A stretch of DNA of 64,000 nucleotides, taken from assembly GCA_914767715.1 (NCBI GenBank), contig OU612067.1, positions 16,375,001 to 16,439,000 on the forward strand, given 5' to 3'. Under the pieces are notes generated by a model. It saw nothing but the letters and a program-made list of their open reading frames with translations. It was not told where the DNA came from and did not search any database. Both the position numbers and the translations under genes were made by a program. Shown one piece after another: positions 23,950-37,506 of the stretch (within the stretch, counting starts at the first letter, position 1; each line of letters begins with the position of its first letter). This DNA comes from Membranipora membranacea (Eukaryota > Bryozoa > Gymnolaemata > Cheilostomatida > Membraniporidae).

Positions 23950-25088
23950 TTGCGATACTATACAAAAAGTCATAATTTTTTTTCAAAATCACCCCATCTT
24001 GCATTATATCCTCTTTGGCAGCAGGAACAGGTGAAGAAATCCAATAAAAGTGCAAAATCTGTATGCTCAGGTCTCAGGGTCAAAGTTCACATTTGTTTGA
24101 GATGTACCAAAATAAACTTTGATCATCTTTGACACTCAGCTAAAAGACTTATGTATGTAGCTACAGTCTGACCATGGAAATATTCAAATGCGGGGACATT
24201 CAGAATTACCATTACAGGTATTCTGGTGTAAAAAAAAGAGAGAGCGGTCAAGGAAGGAAAAAAAAATTTGTCTGAAATAGAAAAAATTGTATAAAGACTT
24301 AACAGGCATCCCAGAAATGGATCAGAGGGAATTTCACCCTGAGTTGATTTCGGGGCTTTTTTTGATGATTTGCGCCCACATGATGGGCGCGCTGAACATA
24401 ATGGTTTCGGTTATTCACAATGGTGTCTTACTATCTTTGTTTCTTTTCTCAAATTGCAGGAATTGAGAGTCTTTGTTGACATTTCACTATGGCACTATAA
24501 AAATTACCAGGGGAGATGATTCTGATAACATTAGAATTCTTATCATACCAGCAAGCGGTTCCCTTTTTTTTTATAGAAATGGTTATATGGAAACGATCTC
24601 GCATATCTATTACTTAGGGGTAATATCATATAATGGACCTGTTGTCAATCTGTGGAGAACTAGGACTCCATACACCAGAGGTCGCTTCTAGAACAATAAA
24701 TCCAAATAGTCCAAGTTCAGATTCAGTGTAGTTATTTGATCCAGGCACTATAGGGTCTTAGCTTAGGAAAAATGAAAGGAGAGGCGAAAAAAATTGAGGG
24801 TGTGAAGTAAACTCCTCCTGTGGAGTCTTGGGTTGATCTCCAGCCTCCAAAGCATTTCAATGAAATATATAGCAAATGGAAGTCCCAAATGACTTGATTC
24901 TGAAATAGAATATCCAATAACAGCATTTTTAAGCTACTCTATTGAGCATTCTAGGGGAGGCGGAGCGCCCCTGCCTCCCCTAGGACTAAAGACCTGCACC
25001 AACACCCCTAGATGTATCCATTCCTTAATCATTGACTGATGTCCTGATTCGCTGGTGCATGGTGTGGTGGGAAGTTCAAAACAAATGC

Positions 25089-25160
25089 AGGTCCCACCGA
25101 GATTTGAACTCGGATCGCAGGATTCAGAGTCCTGAGTGCTAACCATTACACCATGGAACC
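25089..25160 (-). tRNA. tRNA-Gln-CTG: tRNA-Gln (anticodon CTG), intact
   Basis: 72 nt, all arms intact; TTTT downstream. ATCTCCCC at 25173-25180, 13-20 nt upstream. The flank up to about 25320 is similar to that of the copy at 23019, so both arose by duplication of a larger unit. Confidence 0.95.
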
Positions 25161-25714
25161 TTGATATTAGCAGGGGAGATGATTCTGAAATGATTCGAGC
25201 TGATAAGATAACAACGTTGTCTGGTAGTCTTAGTGAAAACATTATTTTGATCTACATTGATTAGTTGCTTAGTGGGATGTAGGTCATTTAGCAAAAGTGC
25301 TCATAAACAAAACAACTCATTGGGTTATAAACATCTAGTTTAATCATTTTTCGTTTGCTCATCGTCCTGTAAGAGTTTTTTTCGCCAATCCACAAGAAAA
25401 ATGTTTAGAAGTCTTACTATTTTAACCAGAGACATTAGGTTATTTAGCTTGTCATACTTTTTGAAAGTTGTCTGCCCTTACCCAATATGTACCTGCTTCA
25501 TCAAAATAAAACTATGTACAATAACAACCATTTTAATTCATGACTACTCATTTATAAGGAAGTTAAAAATTAATTTTGATCTACCACATGCAATAGCATA
25601 TTGAAAAAAAGATTGACTGAGATTTAAAAGTGTGTAAAACAGCGATCTGATGTTTTGAATTTATTGCACTATAATGGTAATTTTGTTGATTATCAGTAAG
25701 GAAATCACCAAACA

Positions 25715-25720
25715 TTTATT
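25715..25720 (-). promoter_or_regulatory. Candidate poly(A) signal of the NXPE gene
   Basis: AATAAA on the minus strand about 460 nt past the stop at 26182. A second AATAAA lies at 25660-25665. Either could serve; the choice needs transcript ends. Confidence 0.3.
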
Positions 25721-25922
25721 TCAATGACTGCTCAATTGTGAAATTTTCTGATCAGGGTCTTGTTATTAACATAATTGTTGATCTAAATTTGCATGCAAAG
25801 TCAGGGTTGACTTAAAATACTATACACACATTATTGGTGTTAACAACATAGCTAAACTCAAGGCTACCTTCACAGCGAATTCTAAACTGCTCTCACAGCA
25901 TAATGACTGCCCTCGCAGCATG

Positions 25923-26084
25923 TTTTCTTGATCAGTGCTGCAGTCTTGAGAAAGCTTGTCCAAATGATTTTTGATAGTACACATTGCAAAAACTCCTGCA
26001 GAAAAATTTAGCATTTTCTTGATCAGTGCTGCAGTCTTGAGAACTTGCCAAAATAACTATTGCTTCCTGCAGAAAAAATTGAGC
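25923..26084 (+). repeat. Tandem duplication (~91-nt period) in the 3' region of the NXPE gene
   Basis: TTTTCTTGATCAGTGCTGCA begins at 25923 and again at 26014; both units end in TCCTGCAGAAAAA. Confidence 0.8.
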
Positions 26085-26181
26085 AAGATGTCAAGTTCAG
26101 CCATTTCTCAGCAAGACATCGAGTTTCTAATCCAGAGGTTTGGCTGGCCTCTCTGTTTGTCTGTCTCCAGCACCTTGTCCT

Positions 26182-29100
26182 CTACCAATTTTTATCACAT
26201 ATCTCTGCGATGAGTAGGTTTGTGTAGGCGTTATGTATATCTCCTGAGATGTGGTATGCTACTTGGACATCCTCAACAAGTCCAAGCTTGTAAAGTCTAT
26301 CTACGGCCAAGTTTCCCTGCTGGATCCTCTGTCGTGTTTCATCATGTGGAGATTTGGGTATGGTGGCGTATTTTGACACCTGTAATATTGAAAAAGAAAA
26401 TGATAGTCAATGCAATAATCAGTGCATAAGAAGTTTGTTTTTACCCTGAGTATGTGAGAGAAAATGTGTCACAAAGAAAATTATTCATTAGATGCTGGCC
26501 ATCAATTCAGCTATCTGTCATCAGGGAGTTTTCAGAGAGTTTTGGAAAAAATTAAGATCGCCGCGGCAAAAGTTGACCAATCAGCAAACCAGAAGTCTAA
26601 TTCAGGTTGTTGCCAACTTAAAAAAATGGAGTCCCAAACTCCCTGAGGTCGTGTCATTATAATGTAACAAAGTCAACAGTGAGTGGTTTATTCATCAAAA
26701 AGAAGAAGATAACTCCCCTTGAGTTTAGGCAATCGATTTGGTGATTGAACCAAGGAGTTTGGGACTTAGACTTTCTTGTTGAACCAGGCACAAAATATTA
26801 ACAATGGAAGAATAAGGGATTTAAATACCTTGTGGAAGTGACATGCACATTTGCCTTGTAGAAACTCTTTAAATCGGCTGAGGGTCATTCGCAGTGTGTC
26901 TACAATTCTGAATCCATACCGAGTGGCTAGCTGCACAAGTTCTTGATTGCGTAGCATTAGCTTACGGATGGACTCCTGAAATAAGGAGGAAAAGTTAATT
27001 AAGAATTGTGATTGTTTAATATATTAGAGATAGTGAACAGACATTATTTCATAAACTGAGGGAGGGAGGGGGGGTGAGATATACCCCTCCCACCATCCCT
27101 GCTGCAAGCACAAAGCTGCACAAATACGCAAACAGCAGTGAGCTGCTTACTCTTTTAGAAGAAGAAGCAAACTCTCCTTGGTTCAAGATGTAGCTGGCAG
27201 TCAAACAAGCACATCACTGAATAACCATGACATGATTGCACAAAAACTCATAGCCTTAAGTTCCATACCTTTGAGTGTAGAAAGGGGAGTCCTGGCACGT
27301 CCACATGGAATCCAGAGCTATGAGTCTTTATTACCACATTCCTACTTGGAATCTTGTGCCTGGAAAAATTAAACTCAGATATTTAGTTTCCAGCCTTTTG
27401 TAGCGATGCCATTTCGATGATTAACAACACTTTAAAGACACTAAGAAGGCTATAACAAGCCTTTGTTGTGCCCGCTCTACAACTTGTTGGGCGTGAATAC
27501 ATTGATACCTTCTGGGTCTTTGTGTCTTGCGTTGCCCATAGGGCCTGAATTCAGGGAAACAACCTCCACTCACATCACATCTGACCGCAGGGTGATTTTC
27601 AGGGAGGGCTGGGGGTTTCAATGATATTCTGTCAACGATACCACAAATGTAAACAAAGGGGATCTACCAAAATTGGTTTGCCTCCTTATATCTATTAAGG
27701 TTCTCTGTTGGCTGATCACCATGATAACCAAAATAACTTTTGCATTTCAGAAGTACATTAACCTTTAATATTTTTACCTGTCTGTGAACCTTTTTATCTC
27801 TATAAGCTGCGACTTAGTCAACCATTGCACTCCACCAACTATGAGTATTGTCTTCTCCCGGTTGCTTTTATGGACGCTATGGTAAGAAAGGCAAGATAAG
27901 GAAAAATCAAAATAATAATGTTAATAAAGTGTTACTTTATATACCGCTTAATGTAAGCCACATTTGGTACATCCACCGGTTTTACACTAAATCATTACTG
28001 CCCATGTTATTATTGAGTAGAAGCTTGCTAGTCTGTTGGAACAAATGGTGTTTTGAAGGAAAGGCTTGGAACCCTCCACCCATGCTCTATCTATCAGAGG
28101 TAGGAATGTAGTTAAATCGTATCACCTAATCAGTATGGTAAAAAGGTTGTAACTAAAATACACTCACGCTTTATTAGTGAGATTCAGCAGTGACTGTGAG
28201 AACGTAAGACTGTCATTTCTCCAGAATGCAGGATAATACATGAAGCTGAAGTGAGTGGAGTCACCGAGATTACTGTAGGACACATAGCCATGACTCTTTA
28301 CAGCGTCATGGAGAGTTGTGTTGACTCGCTCCATAAGGCTCTGCATGATTCCACGGTTCGTTGAATCACCAAGGAAATACAACTGCAACATGGGAAAGCA
28401 CAAATTATGCAAGGTATACCTGAGATTTTGGCTAACTGTTTTCAAGCGATAGGGGCTATACAAACAGATGATTTTAACTGAATAATAATTTTCTCTGGAA
28501 ATGGAGACAGAATATAAGATTATTGAAAATTACTGGTTTATATGGAGTTGCACTCTGGTGTACACATGACAGATAACTCCCACAACATTTGGTTTTATAA
28601 TGAGGATACGGCCAGGCCAGCAAATGCTATTTTCTGTGTACCAGATATGTTTGTATCACATGGGCATCGTAGTGATATATTACAATATTTAAAAAAAATA
28701 CAACTGAAAACATATTCAATTATGTGAACGTTCAAATAATATTGCACCTGTTTATCCCTGAGGCATTTCTTAATCAGCTTGTTATCGGTGATCTGGACAG
28801 GATTATTATTTTCAGACTTGATCCATCGAGCTTCTGACCATCGACATGTTTCTTCGTTCTGACAGGTCTCACAGTCTAGTAACCAGTAACCTGTCAAATA
28901 AATTGAGAAACTAAATCTAAAATATATTGAGGAATTACCAATCTGCTGGCGTTGACATCATGCTGAAACCAATATTTTTTATAATGGAGAGCTTTCCGAG
29001 AATATATATACGGTGTCCAAATCATGACCTTAAGTCTCATAACGAAAGCTTGGGTAGAGTATCCCATAATTCAATTTTCAGAAATTCACAGAGGAGAGGC

Positions 29101-32100
29101 ATCAATGGTAGAATTTAACCTGATAATGATACACTGTCTTAATTAAAATTTTTCACATATTGTAATCTGTCATGTGATCACCTACATCTTCTATCTGACC
29201 TGAAGGCAAAAAACAAATAAAACCAACATGTAGCGCTCTGTATGTCATACCTAGCCCTTTTACCCGCATTCAGGATTGCTCCCCCTCCACTGGTCATGCG
29301 GCGTGAACTGTGGAAGGGAAGCAACTAGAATGCATTCAAATTGAATCAAACTTTTTCTAGTCATACCTTTAGAGTTCATCATCACGGACAAGTTAGAGGC
29401 GGGCTGCAGCCCACACAGTCTATCATCATCCAATATCAGATCACAGTCTTGCTCCAGGTAACACTGTACTGCGTGTTTAGAGTTCAGAGTAGTGAGCTCT
29501 CTCCTCTCCTGACGGTACAACTCGACCAGGTAATGTGATGGTTTGTGAGCTGCAGCAAAACCTGAGCGGCTGATTCCGATATCTACCAAATTCATCCCCA
29601 AGCCGAGGGTGTAATTCACTTCCCTGCAAAAACAAATACTATATTAAAATCAGGTGGATTCTGAGTAAAGTGGAATCTGTATTCTTTCAACAGAAAACAA
29701 AGGTCAAAAGATCAGCATGGGTGTCCGGTGAGTGTTGACTTTTACTAATAGTTTGTTTCTTTGCTCATTTTTCAAATTTCATATATATGTTTTAAACAAG
29801 ATAAAAGTAAACCGCATTGGCTTTTGGCACATATATTATATTAACTATATAATAGGATGTAATATATTATATAAGTTATACTATATACGTAGTATATTAT
29901 ATAATGTATATAATTATGATGTCATATAAATTATGCAATAGACACTAACCTGGTATTGACCGTATTTATTGTGACAATATTGTCTTTTTTTGTTTTCACA
30001 CGGAGTTCTGCAGAGTAAGATTGAAATGAAACTTCTACCGTAATTTTTCGTTGTTTCAATTCCACATACTTAAGGCCTGAATTTGTTTGCACAATTAGCA
30101 CATCTTGTTCTGTTTGCGTCTCTTCTGAAATAAAAAATGGAAATTAACGCAACATATATCATCAACAATTGACCATCATTTTTTAAGTCAGGGCAACATG
30201 TATCATCAATAATCGACCATCATTTTTTAAAACAACTTTACACTCTGCAGGACTGAAAGGCGGAGAAAAGGCTTTTTTAATTTTTTCATGACCTATCATG
30301 ACAACGGTCTAGTATATAAATAATTTTTAGTGTGTTGTTTTTACTATGCCATACCATTGCTCACATTCTGTACCATCTGTCATGATGATTGAATGAATAC
30401 AAATCAAATCAAATCAAAAAACATAGTTTTTGTAATTTCAATTCAGCATAAATATTATACCGATCGTTGATTAACACTGTATTTAATTTTTCATGAGTTG
30501 TCCTTAGTTATCTTTATCTAGACATTATTGGACCACTTCATAATCAGAACATATTTCAACTAGTGTCTATACTGTATGGGTGTAATCTATTCTTTTTCCC
30601 AAGCAGAGGTGGAGCAACTTTAAATACAGGCATTTGGCAAAATGTCCCAAGGCGCAAACCCAAATCCTGCTGCTGTTCTCAAAAACTATGTTTGTTTCAC
30701 AAGGTTGCTTGGTCATGGTTTCAAAGTGAAAGTATCTTGACCGCTCACTGTGAAAGCCCTGGAGCATTCGCAAATAATTCAAAAAAACTTTATTCAATTA
30801 CATTCTCTCTACTTATACACAACCTTTTTTTTATCATTTTATTGTCATTTATTTATTTATTATCACCTCATTCGTCATGATACATTGGTCGGTGATTATA
30901 ATAAGGTATATGTAGAAAAAAAAAAATCTTCCAGTTACATAACAAATTTTGACTCACTGGTAATTGAATTGTGATTTGAACTGTTTCCTCTGGCTGGCAA
31001 GGTTGTGTTCTCCGCTGTGATGAACCTTTTATCTTTGAGATTATACTTTTCTGTCTGGATAAGAAAATAAATTGTATATATTCAGAGCTACTCGGATTAA
31101 AAATTCAACTTTGTGTGCAAAAATTAAACTCTCTCTGTAGAAATGATCAAATATCTGACCCGCGACCACCAGTATACAATACAATGAATAAACAACTGAA
31201 ATTTAAAGCAAAAGTCAAATCAGTCATCATTAGAACTACCATTCAAAGCATAGTATACTGGTCTGTGATATTTTCTGGGATGAAGAATATCACAAATAAC
31301 ATCCCAATAAAAATATGTTTCAAAGATTCCCCCCCCCCCTTCCACCTTCTCACTTCAGGTCACAATGCTCTGAAATTTGAGCATTTCCTACATAGTTATA
31401 TCTTATAGAGCTACAATAAGGGGACAACTTTAGTGGTTAAGAAAAGTCGCAAAGAATTTTTATATGAATATCAAATATGGAGGGCGCTACCTTAGCTTTG
31501 ATAGTATTTATGTATAGTTTGCGCTGACAAGATGGGCTCAGTCAGCAACTGTTCGAAATCCACATTTAGTTTGACGAGAATTATCACAGAACTTTGCCCC
31601 ATTAGTGAGCACCGCGATTTCAGTGTGCAGCAAGTTTTTTTTTGCTACGTGTCCAACTAATTGGAGCTGAAAGCTTACTTAGACTTGAATGTAGCGCTAA
31701 ATGTAGCTTTAAAAACCTCATGGGAGCATAACTTTTCACTCACTAATGCACCAAAATAACGCATTCGTCATTAGCCGTCGAGCTAACATGTCAGTGCTAA
31801 TTTACTGAGTTTTTAAAAGTGAATCAATATTATAAAGCTTGGCTTCAATTCAGCTCGATTAAACACGTAATATGCAGAGAAATCTAAACACAAATATGTG
31901 TCCTTCGGTCTCAATAGGCCTTGAAAAAATTAAAAACAAACAGCGGCTTCAAGACTGTATCCGTTCTTTTGTTTTTACTACAAGCAATCAAGTTTGATTT
32001 GTTTACCTTTCACACACTAGAGAGCAATGAATGAAGCCTTCTAGGCCCATATGAACAAGTGCAACTTTGAAAAATTAAGAAAACTGTCTGTGAGGTTTTA

Positions 32101-33925
32101 GCGTTTTTGGTCTTGTACTTCCAGTTTTTTTGTGCCCTAACTTAAAGATTTGTTGCCACCCTTAGAGGTATTAAGCCATAGAATTAATATACTATATATA
32201 ATAAGTCTATGTATTTAGCGCTTGATAATGATGATGTAGGGACCATATAAAGTAGGAGATCAGAGTACTGTCATGATCGATTGTACTATTTTATTGAATT
32301 TGCAGTTTTAATAAATTATTAGCATAATTATCTCCCCTCCATCTAATCCCCCATTTGAAATCAAAGTCCTTAATAACGCAGAATGGCCCAACGGGTTGTC
32401 ATCTCATTTCTATCTGATCAATCATGATTGAGATTTGCATGAGTGACTCTCACTTTCTCTAAGTGCCATCAAGAGGCAGCACATCCACATCAAGTGTACT
32501 TACATAACCACTCTAAACAGTGTGACACCTTCGTATGGAGAAAGCGATTTATTGAATTCAAAACGAAAATAGTTGTTCCAGTGTGAAACAAGGGCTGACT
32601 CTTGTTTGGAGATAAACACACACTAAGAGGATTTTATATCAATATGAATATGCAATATGATTTCAACAAACAGATTGCCAATATTGATGAGACTTTTAGT
32701 TGTATTTAAAATCATTCATCTAAAAATGTAGTCTGTGCCCCCCCCCCAGACTTTTGCCCCCCGCCCGACGGCCCCCTGGCGAAGGAAAACGTGATCTTTC
32801 CTTCCATGAAGTATTAAATGAATGCATCACTAATTGAAACCTGGCTGTTTGCTGCTGTTATATTATTTATATTATAGTATAGTGTGTCTACCCAGTAGTT
32901 GTTGTGGATTGATACATAATACAACATTCTCATTTAAACTCAGAATCATTGATTAGTTTCAATTTCATCTTAAATCTAACATGTCTTAGGCTAAATACTA
33001 AAATTAATTGAATTTAAAATACGCTGGGTCGGTTGGCAAAATAAATATAGTGCATGACAGAATCTTTCAACCTTTCTAAATCATGGAGTACAAGCATGTA
33101 GAGCAATAACCTTCCCACAATGCAATTCAACTTTGGAGCTCACAGGAAGATAAAAAACCCTTACAGATTTGCGAATTCATTTAGTAAGCCACTGTTGCAA
33201 ATGCATTGTGCAGTTGGTTGAGTACTCCTGAATTGGTATGAAAAAAAAAACCAAAACAGGTTATCCATAAAAAAAATCAAGATCTGTTGGAACAATGTAT
33301 ATAAAATGTGTTATGCCTCTTGGTGGGTTTGACACGCACTTGAAACTGTCTCCGAGTCTGACTGAGTGTCATTCATATGTTGTCACCTTACAGGGCCATC
33401 GTATAGGAAAAATGGTAGGGGAGATAAAAGTTTGAGGCAAGTCCGAAGAATCACCAGGAGTGGTGCTATAAACAGTTTAAGGCGTATAATCAGCAAATGG
33501 AAATCCCATGTGAGCTGATTCTGACATGGACTATTCAATTATAGTGTTTTAGGCCACTGTATTTAGCTTTCTAGGGAATTCAGTACCTCTCTGCTTCCCC
33601 TAGAACTACGGGCCTGCCTAAGATAAAGTTGCATCATGGGATACTATTGCCCTAATGCAAACTAAACTACAAATCAACTATAAAACTGTGATTGTCAACT
33701 TACCGCAATATGAGGTGAGGTGTTTTCCATGTTTTTGGTAGGAGTTTTAGTGACATAGAATCCTGCAGCTGATCTCCCCCGCTGCAGGGTTTGTAGAGTT
33801 GATACATTGCTGTCGTACTGGTGTATGGTGATGTGTAAGGTGAGTAATATGAAGAGTAAGACTGTGGCAGCCCTTTGTGTGGCTCGTCCTGATAAAATCT
33901 TACAGTACTGCGACATCGTCATCAT
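26182..33925 (-). CDS. NXPE-family (PC-esterase domain) protein, complete, 10 coding exons
   Basis: Coding exons in order: 33925-33704, 31054-30958, 30124-29950, 29623-29367, 28890-28748, 28382-28168, 27876-27778, 27359-27269, 26975-26829, 26379-26182. All are GT-AG and phases close: 1644 nt, 547 residues, a usual length for the family. Residues 1-18 are cytosolic and basic, 19-34 (AATVLLFILLTLHITI) form one signal-anchor segment, and the rest should face the Golgi lumen or exterior (type II). Exon 6 opens with LYFLGDS, the family's esterase motif (nucleophile Ser305). D459 in exon 9 and SGDIH (D529, H531) in exon 10 are candidates for the remaining catalytic residues. NXPE proteins join a neurexophilin-like region to a PC-esterase domain; the substrate here is unknown. 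A likely 3' splice site (TTTTCTAG then CTCTG, at 33980) puts 55 nt of 5' UTR on the start exon. An out-of-frame ATG at 33930 makes a two-codon upstream ORF. Confidence 0.93.
30149..30230 (+). repeat. 44-nt direct repeat, two copies, next to NXPE exon 3
   Basis: GCAACATATATCATCAA and GCAACATGTATCATCAA start 44 nt apart, each followed by a GACCATCATTTTTTAA block. Confidence 0.8.
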
Positions 33926-33980
33926 GGCATCAAAATACTATGACATGCACCGATAACTGATCCAGTTAAATCTCACAGAG
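33926..33980 (-). other. Likely 5' UTR part of the first coding exon of the NXPE gene
   Basis: On the minus strand a pyrimidine-rich acceptor ending TTTTCTAG lies just before position 33980. It implies at least one upstream non-coding exon, which I could not place. An ATG-CCA-TGA mini-ORF overlaps the true start. Confidence 0.5.
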
Positions 33981-34550
33981 CTAGAAAATACAAAATGAAT
34001 TTATTGACATTAATTGACACATATATGGAAAATAGCTATCAAGAAAGTTTGCTGTCAAAGATTGTATGCGAGAGAGTTCAAAATAAATACAACTCACTCT
34101 GCTGAGGTATTTAAATTTCCTGTTGAATTAATTGTTTGCCCAATCAATGTTCACTATCCTTTGAAGTGCCGTTGTAAAGTCAGATAGGCTAACTAAAGAA
34201 CTTCTAACCTACTGTCACTCTCTAATCTTAGCTGAAAAATGAATACTTAAAACAAGGAGTTGGAGGCTCCCTGCTTAAAATGCTCAGAAGCTTCTCATTT
34301 CGTACAGCAAGCTAATATTACACTAAATACTGTGTTAAAATTAGCTGTAAAATATGAGTTGAGTGAAACAATGCTGCATTAGTATTTCCACCTTGATAGC
34401 CAATTATTGATCAGACAAATGCTAGCAAACAAATCACTGCTAAGGTGTAATTATATTAATCAATCTAGCCGCTTGGAGATGTGCTGCCAAACTGAGATAT
34501 CCCTACACAGTACATGCAAACACTGATCACAAGATATACTATTACATGTA

Positions 34551-34728
34551 TATCTCTGATTGATAGAGAGTGAACTAATTCACTTAGCATGAGTACCATC
34601 ACAAGCAATTTGGTGTGACGACCCATGTTCAATTTTACTAATTAGGGGAGGGCACATGTTAGGTTCTCGTACTAAATTGACTCTGACGATCAGAGATACA
34701 CATGATAATAGTGTCGATGTCGGTGTGT
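34551..34728 (+). repeat. Interspersed ~180-bp repeat, copy 3
   Basis: Starts TATCTCTGATTGATAGAGAG and ends GTCGATGTCGGTGTG, upstream of the intact NXPE gene. A partial fourth piece (AAGTGAATTAGTTCACTT) is near 59966-59985. Confidence 0.7.
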
Positions 34729-36362
34729 TGTAGATGTACAGCTAAAATGAGATATCGCTACACAGTACATGCATAGAAAAGAAGCAGTTAAAATACGCTA
34801 CACACAATTTTGGGAAAAATCACCCTCGGGTCGAGCAATGCCAATTCAAAGCTATGTAACAAAAGCATTCAAAGATTATCTATGTTGATATGTCCAAATG
34901 TCAAATGCTGCCATCGGCATGCGATAGAATCTTAAATATGCATGCACAAAGAGTTAGAAAGTTACGTACCTACCTGATTCCAGTGTTTTGTACTACAAGC
35001 AAGGTATTGAATCATCTAGCTTGTAGAGCCACAAAGATAATTTTGAAAAGTGTCAACTGTCAAACTCTGAAAAAAGGGTTTGCAGTTTATAATGATACTG
35101 AAAGCATTCATTGCAAATAGTTCAGTAAAATGATGCCATTATTGTTTTATTGCTCAATGCTTGTTTATACTGTGCAGCGTAACATCAAAACATGTGAATG
35201 AAAAGTAACTCCATGTTTAGATAAGTTTCTAACTTGTAACATAAACTTTGTTATGGTTTTGACTCAATGTTTTTAGAGTAAAACAAAGGCCAGTTTCAAC
35301 TTCTAACACTTATACCAAGCTTACACCTGTATAAGAACAACAAATTTAATCCACCATGGAATGGATTCAGAAAAGCGATTCCTGCTTTATCATACAGTAT
35401 TTACCTGCTAAGTAAAATACATAGGATGGCTATTTGTGGAGACATGCCAGCAGTATAAGGCATTGATTAACGTCCCAGTAACAACCTGCAAAAACCCAGG
35501 CATGCTGCTTGACAAAAGGCTTGCAAGGGTCAGCTATATTAGAAGCTGAACTTGTTGCCCAATCAAAGATGCAACCATACATACGCTTGCTCAGGGTCAG
35601 ATATGTTCCCATCATCTAGATAAAAAATATCAGTGCCTACGTGTAAAAGTCTTTGTTGATGTCGCCCCAAACAACCTAACAAGTTTGAGATCTTCCTACA
35701 AAATTTGCTAAGTTCTCCTATAGTCCAAATTCAAACAGCCTACATATTACTATGTTCTTGGTATTCATCCATAGCCTATAACCTAAAGGAATTTTGTTTT
35801 CTTGCCAACAGGTTTTCAAAATTTTATACTGTCTTTACATCGCATTCATCACATTATACGTGTCAACTCAATAATTTGCCTGCAAATAGCAGTACTTTTT
35901 TCCAGATTTTAACTTAAATAAAACAGAATACTATACTACTACAATAGCCTACAGATAAACACTTGTTGAATTTAGATGTGTGATCTGCTATGATTATCTC
36001 ACCTGTAGTCAGTCATTGCCAGGAACTCAAAGATTCACTCCTGCGAACTCAACGACAACTCTATCTATGCATGCATTTATTATCTCATACAATATTTAAG
36101 TTCTGTTATTGTGGTAATATGAAGAGGAAGGAGACCCTTTTGTTGCAAGAAAGGATAAATATTTAATGGTGTTAAGAATAATAATAGTTATTATAAATGT
36201 AGTTAATGTAGCAAGAAAAATCAATATTTTCAACATTGAGTAGCAGTAAAAAAACATTTTGAGCTCACTCAGATGACATAGAAAATGCTCAGTAGCTTCG
36301 CATACAACATGGCCATGATAGATGAGTTATTTTTCTATTTACAACCATACAAGCGAAAATAA

Positions 36363-36440
36363 GCCAATGTGTTGGCTCTGATTGGTGGATGGGGAGAAGA
36401 AGAGCCAATGCCAGGGCATATGGTACTTTCAGGAAAGTCA
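36363..36440. repeat. GTGTTGGCTCTGATTGG-type repeat, copy C (left half)
   Basis: GCCAATGTGTTGGCTCTGAT then TGG, followed by AGAGCCAATGCCAGG and ATATGGTACTTTC as in copy A. The closing arm is not seen. Confidence 0.55.
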
Positions 36441-37047
36441 CTTTGACCTTGACATTGCCTGTATGTGAGATGTATGTTAACAAGGTAATCTTATGACCTG
36501 ACATCTGACAAAACTAAAATAATGAAAGGTATATAACAACAGGGAGGTTGTCCCACATATCTCAGTCCTTTGCCAAAGAGGTTGTCTGTTCTTTAAAACA
36601 GATAAAACAACTCCTATCACTTTTTCCTACAGTAGCTGTCTCACCCTTTATGCTATAGCCTTTGTTATTCTTGCCAATTCAGGTTGTATTACATTGTAAT
36701 GTACCAAGGCTTCTCTCTATCAGCATTGATATTTCATGAGACTTTCAGAACTGGGTGTTAGAACATTAAATTTTGTCCTACATTACTGTGAAAAGGTAAA
36801 CATTGCATCAAATGTTTTTTTCCAAAATAAACAAACAAACTGGACTATTACTGAACGTAACAGTACATTCTATTGCTGTGACTTCTTATCATGATAGTAT
36901 GGAAGTACAACTGGTCAGGGAGGGTGGGTTGGTGTCCCACCCTCATTGAACTGACAACTAAAGCACACATTACATAGCCGAACATGCATCATCTCGCTTA
37001 TCTTGTTAACTCTTTTGATTAGTTCATCTCCCCCAGGGTGATATATT

Positions 37048-37119
37048 GGTTCCATGGTGTAATGGTTAGCACTCAGGACTCTGAATCCTGCGATCCGAGT
37101 TCAAATCTCGGTGGGACCT
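37048..37119 (+). tRNA. tRNA-Gln-CTG: tRNA-Gln (anticodon CTG), intact, plus strand
   Basis: 72 nt, same sequence as the minus-strand copies. TTTT downstream in CAACTGTTTTGC; ATCTCCCC upstream at 37026-37033. It lies in the left arm of a palindrome and converges with the copy at 37435. Confidence 0.95.
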
Positions 37120-37434
37120 ACAACTGTTTTGCAGAGCTAAGAATGGTTTCAGCCAAAAAACCAAATCCCATCAAAACCATAACTACAGCCTGAATATGCT
37201 TGGAAAACACGCAAAGAAAATACTTCCTATTCCACTCTATCAGACAGAATTATCATACAGCCCTACCAAGTTATCTGAAAAGTTCAAATTCCATCTTTGA
37301 ACTTGAGTGGATTCTATACCAACAAAATTTGAGCCGATCTCTTATGTTCTTGTAGTCTAGGAGGGATATATGAGATATTGAGTGACTGTTGTACTGCTAA
37401 TACGTACATATATAAAGCATTATAAAAACATTGA

Positions 37435-37506
37435 AGGTCCCACCGAGATTTGAACTCGGATCGCAGGATTCAGAGTCCTGAGTGCTAACCATTACACCAT
37501 GGAACC
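37435..37506 (-). tRNA. tRNA-Gln-CTG: tRNA-Gln (anticodon CTG), intact
   Basis: 72 nt, intact; TTTTT downstream in AATGTTTTTATA; ATCTCCCC upstream (37520-37527). It is the mirror copy of 37048-37119 in the right arm of the palindrome. Confidence 0.95.

Larger units (their letters stand above)
25161..26181. other. Region between the tRNA array and the NXPE stop codon
   Basis: tRNA-unit flank to about 25330, then likely 3' UTR and downstream sequence of the NXPE gene with two AATAAA candidates and the 91-nt tandem duplication. Confidence 0.5.
33981..36920. other. Upstream region of the intact NXPE gene
   Basis: No further exon could be assigned, though the 3' splice site at 33980 implies a non-coding first exon here. 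Contains repeat copies at 34551 and 36363. Confidence 0.5.
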
